Shown here piece after piece: positions 62,401 to 64,000 of a stretch of DNA of 64,000 nucleotides; position 1 is the first letter of the stretch, and every line of letters begins with the position of its first letter. This stretch comes from Pterois miles. Lineage: Eukaryota; Chordata; Actinopteri; Perciformes; Scorpaenidae. The notes under the pieces are model-generated. The model made no database searches. It saw only the letters and a list, made by a program, of their open reading frames with translations, and was not told the DNA's origin. The translations under genes were made by a program, and so were the position numbers. The stretch is taken from assembly GCA_947000775.1 (NCBI GenBank), contig CAMQGK010000047.1:1-64000 (forward strand). The letters run 5' to 3'.

Positions 62401-64000
62401 ATGTCATGTTTATATCAGTCAAGTAAAAACATAAATTCAGCCATGTAACATGATCCTCTGTTCAGTCTCATACTGATGTTGGTTAACATGAATCTTCTTC
62501 AGTAGTAAATCAGTTGAAGGTTATATAAAACACCATTATTTATTTGTATTTTTACAGAGACTCAGACTGATTGTTGCTGTAGTTCAGGAGCTCTTTTACA
62601 CCTTTACAACAATGAAGAAATGCTGATTCCCGACCAGGTCAGATGGATGACGGACCACAAGACGGACAGTACGGACGGAAACGCCTGTGTTTTTATGGAC
62701 GACGTAAGTAAGCTGCTCTCTAAAGGAATATTTTGTCATTTTGGGAAATATGAATATTGATTTTCTAGCCAACAGTTAGACAAGAAGGTTGTTACCACTG
62801 TAAATATGTAGCTGCAGCCAGCGTCAGTAGTGTCCAAGATGAAGCCTACACATTTTTTCCAGACTCATTTAGTCTGTGACACCACTGATCAATGCAGATT
62901 TATTTCAACATGATTTAGTCTTCATAGTTGATCATTATAGGTGACTCTCTTTGAGACACTGACAGCAGACTAAGAGAAGGATCCACATTCCTGACTTGTT
63001 TCTGATCTCACAGGACAGGACTCTTCCCGGAGAGTGGACGACAACAAAACCACACCAAGCCAGCAGCATCACACAACCAGTCTGATGTGAGGAAGCTCCA
63101 GCACCACAGCAGTCCACTCAACACACTGAACCGCCTTCAGCTCCTCAGCTTTACACACTGGACTGATGTCATGTTTATATTAGTCAAAAAAACATAAATT
63201 CAGCCATGTAACATGATCCTGTGTTCAGTCTTCATACTGATGTTGGTTAACATGAATCTTCCTCAGTAGTAAATCAGTTGAAGGTTATATAAAACACCAT
63301 TATTTATTTGTATTTTTACAGAGACTCAGACTGAGTGTTGCTGTAGTTCAGCGGCTCCTTTACAACAATGAAGAAATGCTGATTCCCGACCAGGTCAGAT
63401 GGATGACGGACCACAAGACGGACAGAACAGACGGAAACGCCTGTGTTTTTCTTGGAGGACGTAATTAAGCTGCACATTAAAGGAACATTTTGTCATTTTG
63501 GGAAATATGCATATTGATTTTCTAGCCAACAGTTAGACAAGAAGATTGTTACCACAGTAAATATGTAGCTGCAGCCAGCTTCAGTAGTGTCCAAGATGAA
63601 GCCTACACATGTTTTCCAGACTCATGTAATCTGTGACACCGCTGATTAATTCAGATATATTTCAACATGAATTAGTCTTCGTAGTTGATTATTATAGCTG
63701 ACTCTCTTTGAGACACTGACAGCAGACTAAGAGAAGGATCCAGATTCCTGACTTGTTTCTGATCTCACAGGACAGGACTTTTCCCGGAGAGTGGACGAGA
63801 ACCGAACCACACCAAGCCAGCAGCATCACACAACCAGTCTGATGTGAGGAAGCTCCAGCACCACAGCAGTCCACTCAACACACTGAACCACCTTCAGCTC
63901 CACACTTTACACACTGGACTGATCTCATGTTTATATCAGTCAAAAAAACATAAATTCAGCCAAGTAACATGATCCTATGTTCAGTCTCATACTGATGTTG

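Larger units (their letters stand above)
61253..64000 (+). repeat. Tandem array 2 of the same ~755-bp unit, first units
   Basis: Same unit, same orientation as array 1, open at the right edge. It begins at TGAAGCCTACACATG, within 7 bp of the unit position where array 1 stops. Exon A copies start at 61732, 62558 and 63322. The second unit has the 71-bp internal duplication and the 8-bp exon duplication. These units carry more private substitutions than the middle of array 1 (for example GACAGTACGG in exon A), as expected for end copies that escape homogenisation. The exon B acceptor before the second unit reads CACACGACAG, so only the internal AG remains there. Confidence 0.95.

Overview
This is eukaryotic DNA, very probably from a teleost fish. 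The evidence is introns with GT-AG borders, a fish-type Tc1 transposon, CR1/L2/Rex-like LINE fragments, long GATA/GACA microsatellites, and fragments of vertebrate gene families (ILF3-like DZF domain, prostanoid receptor). There is nothing bacterial and no operon. The species cannot be named from the sequence.

About 83% of the window is one direct tandem array, or macrosatellite, of a roughly 755-bp unit. Array 1 fills 1-50342 and runs in from the left. Array 2 starts at 61253 and runs out on the right in the same orientation. I count about 67 units in array 1 and just over three in array 2. Each unit carries two exon-like segments on the + strand. Exon B is 73 bp, between a TCTCACAG acceptor and a GAT|GTGAGG donor. 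Exon A is 138 bp (46 codons, phase 0-0), between a TTTTTACAG acceptor and a GACGAC|GTAAGTAAG donor. The last unit of array 1 is the most diverged. It is followed by a further phase-compatible exon (exon C) that has been split by a Tc1 element. The array therefore looks like an internal exon pair of a real gene that multiplied, and not like an anonymous satellite. I could not identify the encoded family.

The array has higher-order structure: multi-unit blocks repeat at constant offsets (7,367, 12,582, 2,277, 11,822 and 19,537 bp). It also has sub-families marked by an 8-bp exon duplication, lost splice sites and a 71-bp internal duplication. Five short patches look like scrambled repeat and are probably poor consensus.

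The 10.9-kb spacer (50343-61252) holds, left to right: exon C with an 988-bp internally deleted Tc1; a frameshifted two-exon ILF3-like fragment; an orphan acidic reading frame; a minus-strand spliced gene for a 274-residue coiled-coil protein with a ZNF143/NRF1-type promoter; GATA microsatellites; a LINE reverse-transcriptase fragment; the last exon of a prostanoid (EP1-like) receptor with a frame-breaking deletion; a second LINE fragment; and a CCAAT/ETS promoter with a non-coding first exon and donor, about 1.3 kb upstream of array 2. Both array edges fall at the same point of the repeat unit, 7 bp apart. The simplest reading is 5' promoter, then exon array, then exon C, with the whole locus itself repeated. 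That reading is inference.
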